Origin: Dyadobacter flavalbus
GTDB lineage: Bacteria; Bacteroidota; Bacteroidia; Cytophagales; Spirosomataceae
Assembly: GCF_006149045.1 (NCBI RefSeq)
Contig: NZ_VBSN01000027.1
Location: 682,001 to 746,000 of the forward strand
Length of the DNA stretch: 64,000 nucleotides
Direction of reading: 5' to 3'
The stretch's first letter is position 1. Each line of letters starts with the position of its first letter. Position numbers and translations under genes: made by a program. The notes below the pieces were generated by a model. The model was not told where the DNA came from and did not search any database. It worked only from the letters and a program-made list of their open reading frames with translations. Below are positions 26,623 to 34,786 of the stretch, in pieces.

Positions 26623-27234
26623 ATGTCAGAGATTACAACCGATGATTTACTGTATGGATATATTAACGGCATATTTCCGATGGCTGAGGCAGACGGCACC
26701 ATTTACTGGTATTCGCCGGATCCAAGGGCCATTATTCCCATCGAAACGTATAAACCTTCCAAATCACTTCGCCCGGTTCTGAATAAAAAGTATTTTGAGA
26801 TAAGAGTAAATACAGATTTTGAAGGCGTGATGCGCGGATGTGCCGGGCCGCGGACAAACGAAACAGGTACGTGGATTTCCGAAGAAATCATTGCAACATA
26901 CACATCGCTGCATCAGCTGGGTTATGCGCACAGCGTGGAAGCTTACCGGAACGGCAAGCTGGCGGGCGGGCTTTACGGTGTATCTGTAAACGGTGCATTT
27001 TTCGGGGAATCCATGTTCTCGGCAGAAAGCAATGCGTCCAAGGTTGCATTTCATTATCTGATCCAGATCCTGCGCAGAAACCGGTTTGCTCTGCTGGATA
27101 CACAATTTATCAATGACAATGTGCTGCGTTACGGCGCCATCGAAATTCCAAGAAACATTTATCTTGAACTTTTGAAGCAGGCTCTGAAACTGAAAATAAA
27201 ATTTGACGGAAGCGTACCTGAAAACCCTTTCTGA
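26623..27234 (+). CDS. aat: Leucyl/phenylalanyl-tRNA--protein transferase
   Basis: Attaches Leu or Phe to N-terminal Arg or Lys of proteins, feeding the N-end rule pathway to ClpAP/ClpS. The protein has 203 residues. Visible: DLLYGYINGIFPMAE, IYWYSPDPRAIIP, the VMRGCAG block, and the family core GGLYGVSVNGAFFGESMFS with ASKVAFHYLI. It heads the rightward proline series and is divergent from the arginine cluster. The functional link to proline synthesis is not evident; the grouping may simply reflect shared transcription. Confidence 0.96.
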   Translation: MSEITTDDLLYGYINGIFPMAEADGTIYWYSPDPRAIIPIETYKPSKSLRPVLNKKYFEIRVNTDFEGVMRGCAGPRTNETGTWISEEIIATYTSLHQLGYAHSVEAYRNGKLAGGLYGVSVNGAFFGESMFSAESNASKVAFHYLIQILRRNRFALLDTQFINDNVLRYGAIEIPRNIYLELLKQALKLKIKFDGSVPENPF

Positions 27235-27361
27235 TTCAAATAATGCCGGTATAAAGCAGGAAAGTATTCAACTTCATTTTAAATGATTTATTTTTAGCCC
27301 AAAATCGGCTTTCAAAAAGCATGTGCGGAACTTGCGGCATGCCATTATTTCAGATATTAAA

Positions 27362-28393
27362 GTGTCAAAACCAATATTAGTAATAAAGTTCGGTACCGCT
27401 TCTATTACACTTCCTTCCGGCGAGCCTGATATCCGGATCATTTCGGAAATAGCGCGGCAGGTCTCGGAAATTCATTCCGGCTATCGCATTATTATTGTTT
27501 CTTCCGGGGCGGTGGGTGCCGGAAAAGCCTATATTCAGGATTATAAAGGCACCATGACGCAGCGAAAAGCCGCTGCTTCGGTTGGAAATCCTTTGCTTGT
27601 CGGCTTGTATGCGAATCATTTTGCACCCAATAAAATATACATTGCACAAAGTCTCTGTGAAAGGCAGCATTTTGCAAACCGGGGCAAATTTCTGCAGTTG
27701 AAAGAAACATTTGAAGAGCTCTGGGAAAACAATATCATTCCAATTGTTAATGAAAATGACGTGGTTAGTGACCGTGAGCTGAAATTTTCGGATAATGATG
27801 AACTTGCTACTTTGCTTGCAGTCGGTTTCGGTGCGGAAATACTGATGTTTTGTACGTCTGTGGGCGGACTTCTTGACGAACAGGGGAAAATCCTGAGGAA
27901 CGTATCGAATGTAAATGAAGTTTTTAAATTTGTAAGAACCGATAAATCATTCCTCGGACTTGGCGGAATGGCTTCCAAGCTTACCTTTGCCAAACTTGCG
28001 GCGCGTATGGCAATCCGGGTTATTATTTTCGGCATGAACGGAAAGGATGAACTGCTGGAAGCGCTGAAAGGAAATGCCGGAACGCTTATTCAGCCGGGGA
28101 AAAGTACGTTATCCGCCCGCAACCGCTGGCTTGGAAGCGGAGGGCTCGTATCCGGCAGATTACAGATTGATGAAGGCGCTTCGAAGGCTTTGTTAAAAAG
28201 AAAAAGTCTTCTGGCAGTAGGCGTAACCGAAGTGGACGGCGATTTTGAATCCGGAGAAATCATCGAAATTTATTCGCACGAAAAAGAAATGATCGCCGTG
28301 GCAAGAGCAAGGGAAACTTCCTCGGCCATTCGTGCAAACCTGAAAACACTGAATTTTGAAGTGGCGCATGCCAATGATATTGTTTTACTCTGA
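27362..28393 (+). CDS. proB: Glutamate 5-kinase
   Basis: Phosphorylates glutamate in the first step of proline synthesis. The protein has 343 residues from GTG 27362 (MSKPILVIKFGTASIT); an earlier in-frame GTG at 27323 would add 13 residues. The amino-acid kinase domain has VIKFGTASIT, IIIVSSGAVGAGK, NENDVVS, and DNDELATLLA. The C-terminal PUA domain (GGLVSGRLQIDEGASKALL) is present as in E. coli. The stop overlaps the proA start (TGATG), indicating coupled translation. Feedback inhibition by proline is usual for the family. Confidence 0.93.
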   Translation: MSKPILVIKFGTASITLPSGEPDIRIISEIARQVSEIHSGYRIIIVSSGAVGAGKAYIQDYKGTMTQRKAAASVGNPLLVGLYANHFAPNKIYIAQSLCERQHFANRGKFLQLKETFEELWENNIIPIVNENDVVSDRELKFSDNDELATLLAVGFGAEILMFCTSVGGLLDEQGKILRNVSNVNEVFKFVRTDKSFLGLGGMASKLTFAKLAARMAIRVIIFGMNGKDELLEALKGNAGTLIQPGKSTLSARNRWLGSGGLVSGRLQIDEGASKALLKRKSLLAVGVTEVDGDFESGEIIEIYSHEKEMIAVARARETSSAIRANLKTLNFEVAHANDIVLL

Positions 28394-29643
28394 TGGAATC
28401 TATCTTACCGCTTTTAAAGGAAACCAGAAATGCATCCGCCGCTGTTCGCCGGCTGACGGACGAGCAGCGTTCCGAACTGCTTGTGGCACTTTCCGAACTG
28501 GTTTTATCCAATGCCGAAAACATCATTACGGAAAACCGGAAAGACCTTGCCTTGATGGATGATGCCGATCCGAAAAAAGACCGGTTGCTTCTGAATGAGA
28601 AAAGGATCAGAGATCTGGCGCAAAGTCTGCGCGATGTAGCCGCGCTGCCCGATCCTTCCGGCGATATTTTTCCTGAAAAAACGATTGAACAAGGGCTTTC
28701 TTTAACGAAAATTGCCGTGCCGCTTGGCGTTGTAGGCGTCATCTACGAATCACGCCCGAATGTAACGATTGATGTGGCTTCGCTTTGCCTGCGTTCGGCC
28801 AATGCCTGCGTGCTCAAAGGCGGCAAGGAAGCGCATTATTCCAATACGTATCTGGTCAGTCTGATTCATGAAGCACTTGCGCAATTCGGTATTCCGGATG
28901 CGGCTGTTACGCTGCTGCCGACCGGACGTGAATTTGTAGGCGAACTGCTCACTGCCACGCAGTATGTGGATATCATTATTCCGCGCGGTTCGGAAGGACT
29001 TATCAAATACGTTAGGCAAAATTCGCTTGTTCCGACCATAGAAACCGGAGCCGGAGTTTGCCATACGTATATTGAAAAAACAGGCGATCTGGATAAAGGG
29101 GCGCAGATTGTTGTCAATGCGAAAGTGTCGAAACCGGCGGCTTGCAATGCGCTGGATACTGTTCTTGTTGATCGCGAAGTTGCAGAAAGCTTTTTGCCGA
29201 AATTAAAAGAGGGTTTTGTCAAATGGAATGTAGAGGTTTTTGCTGACGAAACTGCTTATCCGATTTTGGAAAATGCAGGTTATCCATACCTGCAAAAAGC
29301 GCAGCCGGACGATTTTGGAAGAGAATTTCTGGATTTCAAATGTTCTGTAAAAATTGTGGACGGGCTGGACGATGCATTGAAAAATATCGAAATGTACTCT
29401 TCGCGCCATTCGGAAGCCATTGTTTCCACAGACAAGCATGCAATTGAAACATTCCTCAAAGAAGTGGATGCAGCTTCGGTTTACGCCAATGCTTCCACCC
29501 GGTTTACAGACGGCGGCGTTTTTGCATTGGGTGCGGAAATCGGGATTTCTACACAAAAACTACATGCAAGAGGGCCTTTTGCACTGGAAAAGCTTGTAAC
29601 TGAAAAATGGATTGTAAAAGGGGACGGACAGGTAAGATGGTAA
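28393..29643 (+). CDS. proA: Glutamate-5-semialdehyde dehydrogenase
   Basis: Reduces glutamyl-5-phosphate to the semialdehyde, the proline precursor. The protein has 416 residues. Visible: VPLGVVGVIYESRPNVTIDVA, LKGGKEAHYSN, IIPRGSEGLIKYV, and the catalytic cysteine in SKPAACNALDTVLV. Its ATG overlaps the proB stop, and its stop overlaps the next ATG (TAATG), so proB, proA and the M20 gene are translated as a chain. proC is not in the window. Confidence 0.96.
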   Translation: MESILPLLKETRNASAAVRRLTDEQRSELLVALSELVLSNAENIITENRKDLALMDDADPKKDRLLLNEKRIRDLAQSLRDVAALPDPSGDIFPEKTIEQGLSLTKIAVPLGVVGVIYESRPNVTIDVASLCLRSANACVLKGGKEAHYSNTYLVSLIHEALAQFGIPDAAVTLLPTGREFVGELLTATQYVDIIIPRGSEGLIKYVRQNSLVPTIETGAGVCHTYIEKTGDLDKGAQIVVNAKVSKPAACNALDTVLVDREVAESFLPKLKEGFVKWNVEVFADETAYPILENAGYPYLQKAQPDDFGREFLDFKCSVKIVDGLDDALKNIEMYSSRHSEAIVSTDKHAIETFLKEVDAASVYANASTRFTDGGVFALGAEIGISTQKLHARGPFALEKLVTEKWIVKGDGQVRW

Positions 29644-30719
29644 TGACTTCAGAAAATTTACAGTTGCATACGGAAGAAGCCATTGCGCTTTTGAAAGGTT
29701 TGATTGAACTGCCTTCGTTCAGCAGAGAGGAAACGCAGACTGCTGCGTTGATTTCAGATTTTTTTACAGGTAAAAATATTCCTTTTCAGACCAAGAAAAA
29801 TAACATCTGGGCATATAACCGCCATTTTGATGAAAGCAAGCCTACGATTTTGCTGAATTCCCATCATGACACCGTAAAGCCCAACAAATCCTGGACGCTG
29901 GACCCTTTCAAAGCCATTACAGATGATGAAAAACTGTATGGTTTGGGAAGTAATGATGCCGGCGGATGTCTTGTTTCGCTGATAGCAACTTTTTGCCACT
30001 TCTATAATCGTAAAGATCTAAGCTATAATCTGGTTATGGCTGCAACGGCGGAAGAAGAAATATCCGGTAAGGACGGATTGGAAATAGTCATTCCCGAACT
30101 GCCCGAAATTTCATTTGCTATCGTAGGCGAGCCGACTGAAATGAACCTTGCAGTCGCTGAAAAAGGTTTGCTGGTGCTGGATTGCACGGCAAAAGGAAAA
30201 TCCGGACATGCAGCAAGGGAAGAAGGAGAAAATGCCATTTACAAAGCATTGAAGGATATTCAGTGGATTTCCGGTTTCAGTTTCCCAAAAGTTTCACCGA
30301 CGCTTGGCCCGATCAAAATGTCTGTTACCATCATCAACGCGGGAACGCAGCATAACGTAGTGCCCGACGCCTGTACATTCACGATTGATGTCAGGGTAAC
30401 GGAACAGTATTCGCTGGAAGAAGTCATTGAAGTTATCCAGAGCAATATTCAGTCCGAGGTTTCTGCAAGATCAATCCGGCTGCGGCCGTCCAGCATTCCG
30501 ATGGAACATCCCATTGTTCAGGAAGGCTTGAAACTCGGCCGGGCTGCTTATGGCTCGCCCACAACTTCCGACCAGGCTTTACTGGATTGTCCGTCGCTGA
30601 AAATGGGGCCGGGCCATTCTGCAAGATCGCATAGTGCGGATGAATTTATTTACCTCCGGGAAATAGAAGAAGGCATTGCGCAGTATATAAAAATGCTGGA
30701 ACGGGTTATCGCAGGTTAA
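29643..30719 (+). CDS. M20 family peptidase, probable ArgE-type N-acylornithine/citrulline deacylase
   Basis: Di-zinc M20 hydrolase of 358 residues. Metal ligands are visible in order: His in LLNSHHDTVKP, Asp in GSNDAGG, the Glu pair in TAEEEISG, VGEPTEMNLA, and His in GPGHSARSH near the C-terminus. The dimerisation lid sits between. Start at ATG 29643, overlapping the proA stop; another ATG lies at 29637. In organisms with N-acylornithine carbamoyltransferase, an ArgE-like enzyme frees citrulline from N-acylcitrulline. Location beside the proline and arginine genes supports that role. LysK-like or succinyl-diaminopimelate activities are alternatives. Confidence 0.85.
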   Translation: MTSENLQLHTEEAIALLKGLIELPSFSREETQTAALISDFFTGKNIPFQTKKNNIWAYNRHFDESKPTILLNSHHDTVKPNKSWTLDPFKAITDDEKLYGLGSNDAGGCLVSLIATFCHFYNRKDLSYNLVMAATAEEEISGKDGLEIVIPELPEISFAIVGEPTEMNLAVAEKGLLVLDCTAKGKSGHAAREEGENAIYKALKDIQWISGFSFPKVSPTLGPIKMSVTIINAGTQHNVVPDACTFTIDVRVTEQYSLEEVIEVIQSNIQSEVSARSIRLRPSSIPMEHPIVQEGLKLGRAAYGSPTTSDQALLDCPSLKMGPGHSARSHSADEFIYLREIEEGIAQYIKMLERVIAG

Positions 30720-30770
30720 AGAAATTATCTTTAATTTAGACTGAAAGACAGCTAATTGCCTGAAATTGCC

Positions 30771-31598
30771 ATGCGATTTTACACAGAAGAAGACGTGCAG
30801 TCATTTGATGCTGTCAGATTTTTATACATAAAAACTTCTCTGGCGGATCATATTTTCACCATCACGCTGAACCGGCCGCACAAGCGCAATGCTTTCACAC
30901 CTTCCATGGCCGCCGAAATTACTTTTGCGCTGGCTTTTGCACATTATCACAGCGATGTAAGGTGCGTTATCATCAATGCAGAAGGTCCTGTTTTTTGTGC
31001 CGGAGCCGATCTGAATGCTTTTCACGATTTGTCTGCAAATACTGAAAATACCTCGTTGCCGGCTGCGCGTGAAGAAATAAGGCTCGGAGATGCCTTTGCC
31101 GGATTGTTGAAACCAAGCATTGCACAAGTGGAAGGCGCAGTTATCGCGGGAGGATTTCTGATTATTTGCGGCTGCACATTCGTGATTTGTACCAATGAAT
31201 GCACTTTCAGTCTGCCGGAAGTGAAACGCGGCATATGGCCAATGCAGGTTATGGCTTCCTTGCTGAATATTATTCCGCCAAGAAAAGTACTGGAAATGGC
31301 AATAACCGGCAAAACCTACAATGCAGACGAAGCTTTTCGGGCAGGGCTTGTTACTTCAGTTACAGAAAAGGAAAGCATTGCTGAACAGGTGAAAACACTT
31401 GCAGCAGAAATTTGCCGGAATGCGCCTTTGGCAATTCAGTCGGGAATGGAAGCACTGATGAAATTAAAGCATATTCCTCAAAATGAGCAGCATGCTTTTC
31501 TTAAAGCACAACTGGATCATTTGCTTCAAACGGAAGATGCAAAAGAAGGCACAATGGCTTTCAAAGAAAAAAGAAGTCCTGTCTGGAAAGGTAAATAG
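30771..31598 (+). CDS. Enoyl-CoA hydratase/isomerase family protein
   Basis: Crotonase-fold protein of 275 residues. Oxyanion-hole blocks are CAGADLNAF and EGAVIAGGF. Of the two catalytic glutamates of rat mitochondrial hydratase, the second is conserved (E150 in FSLPEVKRGIWP) while the first is replaced by Leu130. It may therefore be an isomerase, thioester hydrolase or decarboxylase rather than a hydratase. Start at ATG 30771; a TTG at 30756 is also open. It stands 51 bp after the M20 gene. No beta-oxidation partner genes are adjacent, so the pathway is unknown. Confidence 0.87.
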   Translation: MRFYTEEDVQSFDAVRFLYIKTSLADHIFTITLNRPHKRNAFTPSMAAEITFALAFAHYHSDVRCVIINAEGPVFCAGADLNAFHDLSANTENTSLPAAREEIRLGDAFAGLLKPSIAQVEGAVIAGGFLIICGCTFVICTNECTFSLPEVKRGIWPMQVMASLLNIIPPRKVLEMAITGKTYNADEAFRAGLVTSVTEKESIAEQVKTLAAEICRNAPLAIQSGMEALMKLKHIPQNEQHAFLKAQLDHLLQTEDAKEGTMAFKEKRSPVWKGK

Positions 31599-31622
31599 CC
31601 AGACAAACTTTACAATGCCATG

Positions 31623-33185
31623 CTAGTTTCCGGGAACAATCTCTATTTCTTCTCCGTACTGATTATGAAATTTGAAATCCACAACACCAAGAGACGAGTC
31701 CTTAATCAGCTTAACCCAGGTTTTGTAGCGGAAAAGCCATTTCACCTGTTCTGAAATCAGTCCTTTCGTAAAATAGGAATGAAGGAACGGATGAAGTGAA
31801 ATTGTGATTCCGCGTTCGTTCTGCTTGGTCAGAATATAATCCAGATTGTTCGCAATTACATCTGATACAAGAATGCTGGCCTGGATTGTACCCGTTCCGC
31901 CACAAGTAGGGCAGGTTTCACGCGTTACAATATTCATTTCCGGCCGCACACGCTGACGTGTGATTTGCAGCAGACCGAATTTTGAAAGCGGAAGGATCGT
32001 GTATTTCGAACGGTCGCCTTTCATTTCATCGCGCATGATATCAAAAAGCGTACGTTTGTTTTCCGCTTTTTTCATGTCGATAAAATCCACGACAATAATG
32101 CCACCCATATCGCGCAAGCGCAGTTGTCTGGCAATTTCCTTGGCTGCTTCCACATTCACGCTCAGTGCGGTAGCTTCCTGATCTTCTTCAGAATTGGACT
32201 TGTTTCCGCTGTTAACGTCAATGACGTGTAAAGCTTCGGTATGTTCAATGATCAGATAACCGCCGTTTGGCAGACTTACCGAACGTCCGAACAAGGATTT
32301 AATCTGTTTTTCCAGACCGAACTGTTCGAAGATCTTGTTTTTGCCGTTGTGAAGCTTGAGAATATTCTCCTTGTCCGGCGCAATGTTGTGGATGTAGGCT
32401 TTGATGTCCTCATAAACCTCTTTGGAATCCACCGTAATGCTGTCAAAAGATTCATTAAGCATATCGCGGATAATGGAAGAAGCACGGTTCATTTCACCGA
32501 TCACGCGGTCGCGCGGCTTGGCATCACGAAGGTTTTTAATGCCGTTTTCCCACTTGTCAAGGCAATCCTGCAAATCCTTGTTCAGTTCGTCAACATCTTT
32601 TCCGGTTGCAACCGTACGGATGATTACACCGAAATTGGCCGGCTTAATGGAAGACATCAGACGCTGTAACCGATTTCTTTCCTGTTTGTCCGTAATCTTT
32701 TTGGAAAGGTTTACAGAATTGGAAAAAGGAACCAGTACAATATAACGGCCTGCAATGGAAATATCGCAGGAAAGACGCGGGCCTTTTGTAGAAATAGGCT
32801 CTTTGACGATCTGTACAAGAATCGGCTGATTCTTTGAAAGTACTTTATCGATTTTTCCAAGCTTTTCAATTTCAGGTTCCATTTTGAAATTGTTCAGCTT
32901 GCCCGAATTGACGCGCTTGGAAATTACATCCTTTGTAAGCTTGTTGAGAGAATTGATGTTAGGCCCTAAGTCAAGGTAATGCAGAAACGCATCTTTTTCA
33001 AATCCGACATCCACAAACGCGGCATTCAGCCCCGCGACCAGCTTTCTGACCGTACCAAGATAAATATCCCCGACGGTAAAGCTCTGATCCGGTGTTTCGA
33101 CGTGATATTCTAAAAGACGTTTATCCTGCAAAAGGGCTATACGTTCTCCCTTTTGAGTAGAATTGATTAATAATTCGTTACTCAA
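31623..33185 (-). CDS. rng: Ribonuclease G/E family protein
   Basis: Endoribonuclease of 520 residues, the length of RNase G rather than RNase E. The N-terminal S1 domain includes VGDIYLGTVRKLVAGLNAAFVDVGFEKDAFLH. The DNase I-like catalytic core has metal aspartates in LHVIDVNSGNKS and GIIVVDFIDM. The zinc-link cysteines are in TCPTCGGTG. There is no long C-terminal scaffold. The role is rRNA maturation and mRNA turnover. It lies downstream of HU, TPR and the 29-residue protein on the same strand; a 33-bp hairpin (33276-33308) sits in its leader. Confidence 0.95.
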   Translation of the reverse strand: MSNELLINSTQKGERIALLQDKRLLEYHVETPDQSFTVGDIYLGTVRKLVAGLNAAFVDVGFEKDAFLHYLDLGPNINSLNKLTKDVISKRVNSGKLNNFKMEPEIEKLGKIDKVLSKNQPILVQIVKEPISTKGPRLSCDISIAGRYIVLVPFSNSVNLSKKITDKQERNRLQRLMSSIKPANFGVIIRTVATGKDVDELNKDLQDCLDKWENGIKNLRDAKPRDRVIGEMNRASSIIRDMLNESFDSITVDSKEVYEDIKAYIHNIAPDKENILKLHNGKNKIFEQFGLEKQIKSLFGRSVSLPNGGYLIIEHTEALHVIDVNSGNKSNSEEDQEATALSVNVEAAKEIARQLRLRDMGGIIVVDFIDMKKAENKRTLFDIMRDEMKGDRSKYTILPLSKFGLLQITRQRVRPEMNIVTRETCPTCGGTGTIQASILVSDVIANNLDYILTKQNERGITISLHPFLHSYFTKGLISEQVKWLFRYKTWVKLIKDSSLGVVDFKFHNQYGEEIEIVPGN

Positions 33186-33275
33186 TGTTAAACCAACTGA
33201 ATGGCTATATAATGTTGATAAATAACCTCCCGCTTTTCAAGAATAAAAGGGGCAATACATACGAGGTGAAGAAGG

Positions 33276-33308
33276 CATGACCGGATTTTTTATTAAAATC
33301 CGGTCATG
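33276..33308 (-). other. Perfect 14-bp hairpin in the leader of rng
   Basis: CATGACCGGATTTT (33276-33289) and AAAATCCGGTCATG (33295-33308), loop TTATT. It lies 4 bp after the 29-codon gene and about 90 bp before rng. It lacks a long T run on the minus strand, so it may be an mRNA processing or stability element as much as a terminator. Confidence 0.7.
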
Positions 33309-33312
33309 ATAA

Positions 33313-33402
33313 TTATTTCTTCTTATGTCTGTTTTTTCTAAGGCGTTTCTTTCTCTTGTGAGTGGAAATCTTATGTCTTTTTCTTTTCTTTCCGCAAGGC
33401 AT
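33313..33402 (-). CDS. 29-residue basic ribosomal-type protein (AURKAIP1/COX24-like)
   Basis: A 29-codon gene between the TPR gene and rng. The product starts MPCGKKRKRHKISTHKRKKR and ends LRKNRHKKK; 19 of 29 residues are Lys or Arg. This matches the short Bacteroidota AURKAIP1/COX24-domain proteins, whose mitochondrial relative mS38 is a small-subunit ribosomal protein. ATG 33402 and TAA at 33313-33315 are clear. Shared strand with HU, TPR and rng suggests co-transcription with the RNA-processing gene. The family call is from the recognisable motif pattern, not from a search. Confidence 0.85.
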   Translation of the reverse strand: MPCGKKRKRHKISTHKRKKRLRKNRHKKK

Positions 33403-33449
33403 AACTTGTGTCGTTTATAAATAAAAAATGATTTTCTTATTTCTGTTTA

Positions 33450-34292
33450 TCAATTGTTCATCCGATCTTCCAGTTCACCGATGGCTTGCTGGATAACCGG
33501 ATCTTTTTCTTCTTTTTTGACCTCCGACAGAATCTTACGCGCTTGTTCCTTGTCACCCAGCTCAACAAGAGTCAATCCCAAGTAGAATTTCGCTTTTGTG
33601 TTGGCAGGGTTATTCGTTAAAATCTGTCTGAACCTGTCGGCAGCTTTGGAATACTGGTTGGACCGCATGGATAAAATCCCGAGATTGAACAATGCAAGTT
33701 CATTGGTGGGATCGGTATCAATGACTTCACGCAGCATCAGAATACCCTGCATCGGGTTTTCCGTGTTTACGTAAGTCATGGCCATATTGGCTTTTGCAGC
33801 CAGTAAGCCAGGATTCTGGTCAATCGCTTTCTGGTAATATTCCCGGGTTTTAGCGCCGAGATTTTTTGCTTTCTGTTCATCCACTGCAAAACCGTATGCT
33901 TCGTAATAACGATCGCCGGTTCTGACAAGATTGTCAATGGTCGGAGCTAAAAGGGTAACTTTTTCCGCATAGAAAGCGGCACTGTCAAATTTCTGAAGTT
34001 CTGCAAATTTATCGGACAACTTCAATCCGGCTGCAATTTTTTCTTTTTCGCCCGCCTGCATGAAGCCACTTCTGAGCTGATCAACTATTTTCTGCTGATC
34101 CGGTGATAAAGTGGCTCCATCATGCGACTGCGGAGACGTTTCCGGAGCAGATGTTTTTGCAGCTGCAGCCGTCTGGCTTCTCTCTTTGTCCATTTCTTTT
34201 CCCTTTGTATTCACAACAACCTTGGGAAGGCTGAAAAGCGTTCCAACCAGCGCTATTGCAAATACACATGAAAGTAAAATAGACTTTTTCAT
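33450..34292 (-). CDS. Membrane-anchored tetratricopeptide repeat protein
   Basis: Protein of 280 residues with an N-terminal hydrophobic segment (ILLSCVFAIALVGTLFSLP) that acts as an anchor or uncleaved signal. A low-complexity Ala/Ser/Pro linker follows (about residues 35-70). The C-terminal part holds at least three TPR units, including AKANMAMTYVNTENPMQGIL, ALFNLGILSMRSNQYSKAAD and AKFYLGLTLVELGDKEQARK. It lies between HU and the 29-residue gene. It probably acts as a scaffold at the envelope; partner unknown. Confidence 0.88.
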   Translation of the reverse strand: MKKSILLSCVFAIALVGTLFSLPKVVVNTKGKEMDKERSQTAAAAKTSAPETSPQSHDGATLSPDQQKIVDQLRSGFMQAGEKEKIAAGLKLSDKFAELQKFDSAAFYAEKVTLLAPTIDNLVRTGDRYYEAYGFAVDEQKAKNLGAKTREYYQKAIDQNPGLLAAKANMAMTYVNTENPMQGILMLREVIDTDPTNELALFNLGILSMRSNQYSKAADRFRQILTNNPANTKAKFYLGLTLVELGDKEQARKILSEVKKEEKDPVIQQAIGELEDRMNN

Positions 34293-34321
34293 ACTTTTAT
34301 AACCAATGCCTTTTCAGGGAA

Positions 34322-34627
34322 TTACTTTTCAGCGACTGCTTTCAGTTTGTCACTTTCCTTAACTTGCTCAACAAAAACTTTTGCAGGCTTGAAGCTTGGC
34401 ACAAAGTGCTCATCAATAATCATTGAAGTTCCCTTCGAAATATTACGGGCAACCTTACGCGCACGCTTTTTATTAATGAAACTACCGAAACCTCTTACAT
34501 AAAGGTTCTCACCATCAGAAAGGGAGTCCTTTACTACGGTGAAAAACGATTCTAGCGTTTGTTGAACATCGCCCTTGTCTACACCTGTTTTCTCAGAAAT
34601 CTGTGCGATTACGTCTGCCTTAGTCAC
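34322..34627 (-). CDS. HU family DNA-binding protein
   Basis: Histone-like nucleoid protein of 101 residues. MTKADVIAQISEKTGVDKGDV is the family N-terminus; the DNA-contacting arm contains LYVRGFGSFINKKRARKVARN, and the PSFKPAKVF block ends the fold. A charged tail extends it beyond the usual 90 residues. It is divergent from mutY. A consensus -7 box lies at 34694-34701 on the minus strand. HU versus IHF subunit cannot be decided here. Confidence 0.95.
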   Translation of the reverse strand: MTKADVIAQISEKTGVDKGDVQQTLESFFTVVKDSLSDGENLYVRGFGSFINKKRARKVARNISKGTSMIIDEHFVPSFKPAKVFVEQVKESDKLKAVAEK

Positions 34628-34693
34628 TTTGATTGTTTACTTTAAGTGGATATTATTTCATTTATTTACTTGCTCCTCTGAATTTTGGGAACA

Positions 34694-34701
34694 CAAAGGT
34701 A
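34694..34701 (-). promoter_or_regulatory. -7 promoter element (TACCTTTG) for HU
   Basis: Exact TAnnTTTG match on the minus strand, 67 bp before the HU start codon. Upstream sequence is A/T-rich with no clear TTG at -33. Confidence 0.6.
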
Positions 34702-34786
34702 CGGTAATTTTACCAGAATTTAAAAGAATGGCGTTTTCATTTTTTTTCTAAATGGTTAAAAAACAGTGTATATAAGTACAAATTAT

